Below, piece by piece: positions 15,075-17,500 of a DNA stretch of 17,500 nucleotides (positions within the stretch are counted from its first letter, which is position 1; the number at the start of each line of letters is the position of its first letter). Origin of the DNA: a candidate division TM6 bacterium UASB124 (GTDB lineage: Bacteria > Babelota > Babeliae > Babelales > RVW-14); assembly GCA_945872225.1 (NCBI GenBank), contig CAMBZK010000009.1, positions 1 through 17,500 on the forward strand, in the 5' to 3' direction. A program made the translations under genes and the position numbers. The notes beneath the pieces are model-generated. The model made no database searches, had not been told where the DNA came from, and saw only the letters and a program-made list of their open reading frames with translations.

Positions 15075-15230
15075 AAGCGATACAGCCGATTGCGTTTGCC
15101 AGTGTCAGGGCTGTCGCTTAGCAAGAGCTAAAGTGACAGGGTCTTATTTCAATAATAGGGTGAATATTGAAATAAGAACCCATTTACCAGGGTCTTATTT
15201 CAATATTGAGCTTGATTTTGAAATAAGGGT
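15075..15230. repeat. Interlocking palindromes with a repeated hairpin arm
   Basis: This gene-free stretch holds four hairpins. (1) AAGCGA-CAGCC (15075-15087, 2-nt bulge) pairs with GGCTG-TCGCTT (15109-15119). (2) 15111-15122 pairs with 15127-15139 (one bulge) and shares its left arm with the first, so the two exclude each other. (3) CTTATTTCAATA (15143-15154) pairs with 15165-15176. (4) CTTATTTCAA (15194-15203) pairs with 15218-15227. Hairpins 3 and 4 begin with the same 18-base string, CAGGGTCTTATTTCAATA (15137-15154 and 15188-15205). The reading frame through it (15133-15357) is a by-product. The rest, 15231-15308, is GC-rich and holds nothing recognised. Confidence 0.7.
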
Positions 15231-15308
15231 AATGGGGAAGCTCCCTGGGCGCCATAGTGACGCAGCGCGACGGCGGCAGGGTAAGTGGGGAAAAAAGTGT
15301 AGAGACAT

Positions 15309-15344
15309 AAAAAAAGGTCCCGGATTAATCCGGGACCTTTTTTT
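15309..15344. terminator. Symmetric bidirectional terminator
   Basis: Perfect palindrome: A7, GGTCCCGGATTAATCCGGGACC, T7. It ends the minus-strand RRM gene and can block plus-strand reading from the repeat region. Confidence 0.92.
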
Positions 15345-15366
15345 GATTGCTTTTTAAAGCGAGGGC

Positions 15367-15732
15367 TTAGTAGCCGCCACCGCGTGAGCCGCCGAAGCCG
15401 CCACGACGATTGCCACCACCGCTGCCTGAGCCGCCTTGTCCAAATGGACGTGAGCCGCTACGAGGACGGAAGCCGCCTTCTGAACGCTCTTGTGGAGGAC
15501 GAGCTTCGTTAACACGAAGACGTTGACCATGAAGCTCTGAGCTGTCAAGGCCACTGATAGCAGCATTACCTGCATCAGCGCTGTCCATTTCAACAAAACC
15601 AAAACCACGAGGTTGGCCGCTGAATTTATCTTTCATAATGCGCACTGACAAAACACCGCCAAATGCTGCGAACAAATCGTTCAACTCTTGCTCAGTTACT
15701 GATCCTGCAAGGTTGCCAACGTAAAGTTTCAT
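15367..15732 (-). CDS. RRM-domain RNA-binding protein with Gly/Arg-rich tail
   Basis: A 121-residue protein. Residues 2-75 form one RNA recognition motif with RNP2 LYVGNL (3-8) and RNP1 RGFGFVEM (about 42-49). A Gly/Ser/Arg tail follows (about 83-121, with RGG-like GGNRRGGFGG). Such proteins are found in cyanobacteria and other phyla and often rise in the cold; they resemble plant glycine-rich proteins. The start at 15732 follows AAGGA seven bases upstream; the longer frame from 15789 is not needed. It has its own promoter, a leader of about 110 nt with a hairpin, and a symmetric terminator. It probably acts as an RNA chaperone in the cytoplasm; the target RNAs are unknown. Confidence 0.93.
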   Translation of the reverse strand: MKLYVGNLAGSVTEQELNDLFAAFGGVLSVRIMKDKFSGQPRGFGFVEMDSADAGNAAISGLDSSELHGQRLRVNEARPPQERSEGGFRPRSGSRPFGQGGSGSGGGNRRGGFGGSRGGGY

Positions 15733-15744
15733 AGAAACATCCTT

Positions 15745-15769
15745 AAAAAAAACTGGGGTCATACGACCC
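15745..15769 (-). promoter_or_regulatory. Attenuator-like hairpin before the RRM gene
   Basis: Minus strand: GGGTC, loop GTAT, GACCC (15769-15756), then CAG and T8 (15752-15745), directly before AAGGA of the ribosome binding site. The stem is short, so it could also just set access to the start. Confidence 0.35.
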
Positions 15770-15846
15770 AAACAAAGTGGATTATTCAAAAAATCTCACT
15801 AGCGGAAGTCTGTAAAAAAATCCACATGCAACAAGTCTATCCTAAT

Positions 15847-15875
15847 TTTATATTCTTTCAAAGGCCAAAATACAA
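15847..15875 (-). promoter_or_regulatory. Promoter of the RRM gene
   Basis: Minus strand: TTGTAT (15875-15870), 17-bp spacer, TATAAA (15852-15847). The predicted leader is about 110 nt. Confidence 0.55.
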
Positions 15876-16083
15876 AATTTGCAGAATAATGCGAAATATG
15901 CGTTTTTATCGCTAAAAATAGTTTGTTGGGGCTGTCGCCGTCGATGCCAAACAGTGTTTATTGTGTCAAATTGGCAATGATTGATAAGGCGGGGTGTTTG
16001 CTGGTGGGGTTCTGGGCATGATAGAGTGATCGTGGTGCATGTACAAAGTATGTTTAGGGGTCTATTTAATGGGGGGTTTGTTT
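15876..16083. other. Intergenic region between RRM and lipoprotein genes
   Basis: Divergent control region. The left half serves the RRM gene. The right half turns G-rich (15990-16016) and should hold the lipoprotein promoter, but no -35/-10 pair at good spacing is visible. Confidence 0.4.
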
Positions 16084-16989
16084 ATGAATAAGCTTATAGC
16101 CGTGGCGCTGGTAGCATCGTTAGCATTTGCAGCAGGCTGCAGAGGCATCAAAGCAAAGAAAAACAAAAAAAATAAACAGCGCGTTGAGCACGTTGATGGC
16201 AAGTCTGGGCTCAAGAGTTATGGCGGAGTTACCGCTTCTGGTGTTACCGTTGATTTTGTACAAGCAAGTGGTGGTTTAGATCTTGAGAATGCAACGGTTC
16301 GTGGTGATTGCAGCTCAAGAGGTGGTGGCAGATTGAAACAAGTTACGATAGATGGTGACTGCTCAATGAGTGGGTCAGCAAAATTGACTGACGTAACGAT
16401 TCATGGATCTTGCACCACAAGAGGTAGCGGCAGCTTGAAACAAGTTAAGGTGGGCGGTGATTGTTCAACAAGTGGTTCGGCACGATTAACTGATGTAACC
16501 GTTGGGAACATATTGACAACTCGTGGTTCATGCACAGCAACTAAGCTGAAAGCTAAAGAGGCAACCTTTTCAGGGGCAGCTGATGTGTCTGATAGCTCAT
16601 GCGAGAGCATTACGGCAAGAGGCTCTTTGAAAATGACAAAGACAAGTACGAATGATATTGTCTCGTCTGGTTCATTTAAAGCAGCAGATTGCACCTGCAA
16701 AACAATAGCGCTCAAACCGAACAGTTCAAAGACGAAGTTGGTGCTTTCTAAGTCAACAGCAACTGATATTACTATCGAGCAAGGTAGTGGTAGTAAGGGT
16801 TTTAAGATCGATCTCTTTGGGTTCCATTACTCTTCTGGTTCCGATACCTGCGAAGAAGCAACACTCGTCCTTGATGGCAGCACGGTAAGCGGTGACATAA
16901 CCTTTAAAAAGATTAAAGGTACCGTTGTCTTGCGTAATGGCGCACAAGTCGTGGGCCAGGTTATTGGCGGGCAGGCGATTGCCGGCTAG
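16084..16989 (+). CDS. Lipoprotein with 17-residue beta-solenoid repeats and cysteine ladder
   Basis: A 301-residue protein. Residues 1-19 are a lipoprotein signal with the lipobox AAGC and lipidated Cys19, followed by a Lys-rich stretch (about 22-32). From about 45 to 190 the chain repeats every 17 residues with pattern L-x-x-V-x-V-x-G-D-C-x-x-x-G-S-x-x. Cys76, Cys93, Cys110 and Cys127 fall at exactly the same place in four coils; the next coil has Leu144 there and Cys150 six further on. The C-terminal ~60 residues return to strand repeats (STVSGDITFKKIKGTVVL). The pattern fits a right-handed beta-helix like bactofilins, or the DUF2807 head domains of some lipoproteins. Start at 16084 after a G-run; 16039 and 16069 are alternatives. 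It probably sits at the membrane and may polymerise. Confidence 0.82.
   Translation: MNKLIAVALVASLAFAAGCRGIKAKKNKKNKQRVEHVDGKSGLKSYGGVTASGVTVDFVQASGGLDLENATVRGDCSSRGGGRLKQVTIDGDCSMSGSAKLTDVTIHGSCTTRGSGSLKQVKVGGDCSTSGSARLTDVTVGNILTTRGSCTATKLKAKEATFSGAADVSDSSCESITARGSLKMTKTSTNDIVSSGSFKAADCTCKTIALKPNSSKTKLVLSKSTATDITIEQGSGSKGFKIDLFGFHYSSGSDTCEEATLVLDGSTVSGDITFKKIKGTVVLRNGAQVVGQVIGGQAIAG
16309..16512 (+). repeat. 51-bp in-gene repeats (four coils)
   Basis: Units starting at 16309, 16360, 16411 and 16462 are 51 bp apart. Alternate units are the more alike: LKQV units (16333, 16435) and LTDV units (16384, 16486) alternate, suggesting growth by a 102-bp duplication. Confidence 0.7.
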
Positions 16990-17011
16990 TATCTCACTGA
17001 TTTGATTGTAG

Positions 17012-17038
17012 GCTGGCAGTGTGCTAAGCTCTGCCAGC
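17012..17038 (+). promoter_or_regulatory. Hairpin between the two solenoid genes
   Basis: GCTGGCAG (17012-17019) pairs perfectly with CTGCCAGC (17031-17038) around 11 nt. There is no T-run, so it is more likely an RNA-processing or stability element within one transcript than a terminator. Confidence 0.45.
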
Positions 17039-17096
17039 AGCGATAGAGGAAAACAGGAGATATCAAAATAGTGTGCAAATCGAAGGATCAAGCATT

Positions 17097-17500
17097 ATGA
17101 AATCATGTAAATTTGCTGATACGACCGGCGCTTCTGAAAGAAAAGACATAGCAGCTTTAGTGGCAGAAAAGTGTGGGGCAGGGCCAATGCGCATGGCTGG
17201 TAGCGTTTCATCTTCGCACACCGTGCTTTCTTCTGTTCATGTTGCTGGCTCTATAGATCTGCTTGATGTTGCCGTGCAAAGTGACTGCAACGTTGCGGGT
17301 AGCTGTAAGTTTACTGATGTGCGCATTGCTGGCGATTGTGCCATTGCAGGAAGTGCAAAATTTATCAAGGTTACCGTTGCTGGGACCTTGCACGTTGCAG
17401 GTGCATGCCGTGCTAATAATTTTATTGCTCGCGATGCATCCTCTTCTGGTTTATCGGTGCTCAACAACGCCACCATAGAGCAAACGCTTGAGGCCTGGGG
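17097..17500 (+). CDS. Beta-solenoid (bactofilin-like) protein without export signal, partial at right edge
   Basis: 134 complete codons, open at the right edge. AAGGA (17083-17087) lies nine bases before the ATG. The N-terminus (MKSCKFADTTGASERKD) is polar with no signal peptide or lipobox, so it is probably cytoplasmic. From about residue 45 the same 17-residue pattern as the preceding gene appears: Cys64 and Cys81 in register, then Leu98, with Cys70 and Cys104 six residues later. In the lipoprotein Cys127-Leu144-Cys150 has the same spacing as Cys81-Leu98-Cys104 here, so the two are paralogues. They are 107 bp apart on one strand with no terminator between them. Bactofilins are cytoplasmic filament proteins, which fits this copy better than the lipoprotein. 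Confidence 0.78.
   Translation, partial: MKSCKFADTTGASERKDIAALVAEKCGAGPMRMAGSVSSSHTVLSSVHVAGSIDLLDVAVQSDCNVAGSCKFTDVRIAGDCAIAGSAKFIKVTVAGTLHVAGACRANNFIARDASSSGLSVLNNATIEQTLEAW

Noticed and set aside
15133..15357. Plus-strand ORF of 74 residues across the palindromes
   Set aside because: Its sequence simply translates the duplicated hairpin arms and the following terminator, and no ribosome binding site is seen.
16309..16512. Regularly spaced repeats that might suggest CRISPR
   Set aside because: The 51-bp period is in frame, the units diverge at codon third positions, and they encode beta-solenoid coils of a lipoprotein.

Overview
The window reads as a compact bacterial chromosome segment with two housekeeping clusters (SRP, ribosome and tRNA modification; Jag and MnmE) mixed with exported proteins of no standard function. 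My best guess for the source is Candidatus Dependentiae (TM6/Babeliae), a phylum of protist-associated bacteria with reduced genomes. This rests on gene content: a KUP transporter, secreted proteins with odd architectures, a glycine-rich RRM protein, and bactofilin-like lipoprotein families. It is inference; nothing in the window fixes the phylum.

Left part (1-3153, minus strand): one transcription unit from a near-consensus promoter through tRNA-Phe, ffh, rpsP and khpA to trmD. The trmD product carries a start of a second SPOUT-type methyltransferase domain at its C-terminus and runs off the left edge. An intrinsic terminator sits between khpA and trmD, and rimM is not in its usual place. 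Next come kup on the plus strand (3319-5163), a bidirectional terminator, and on the minus strand an exported or membrane-anchored GNAT acetyltransferase and a 49-codon small ORF.

Middle (6667-11356): a promoter and tRNA-Gly(GCC), then jag and mnmE overlapping by 32 bp, then an exported C39-type cysteine peptidase. Convergent to the peptidase and 2 bp away is a HEPN/nucleotidyltransferase (HepT/MntA-like) pair. A perfect 16-bp direct repeat flanks this pair. One copy is the last codons of the peptidase gene, and joining across the repeats would still give the same C-terminus and a stop codon. This is the best candidate here for a small mobile cassette.

Right part (11391-17500): clpB behind a good sigma-70-type promoter; an unrecognised exported Ala/Gly-rich protein; about 160 bp of interlocking palindromes with a repeated hairpin arm; a minus-strand RRM protein with a long, structured leader; and two adjacent beta-solenoid genes. 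The first solenoid gene encodes a lipoprotein with an exact 17-residue repeat and a ladder of four stacked cysteines. The second has the same register but no export signal and runs off the right edge. Together they suggest a bactofilin-like pair, one on the membrane and one in the cytoplasm, which I consider the most novel protein-level observation.
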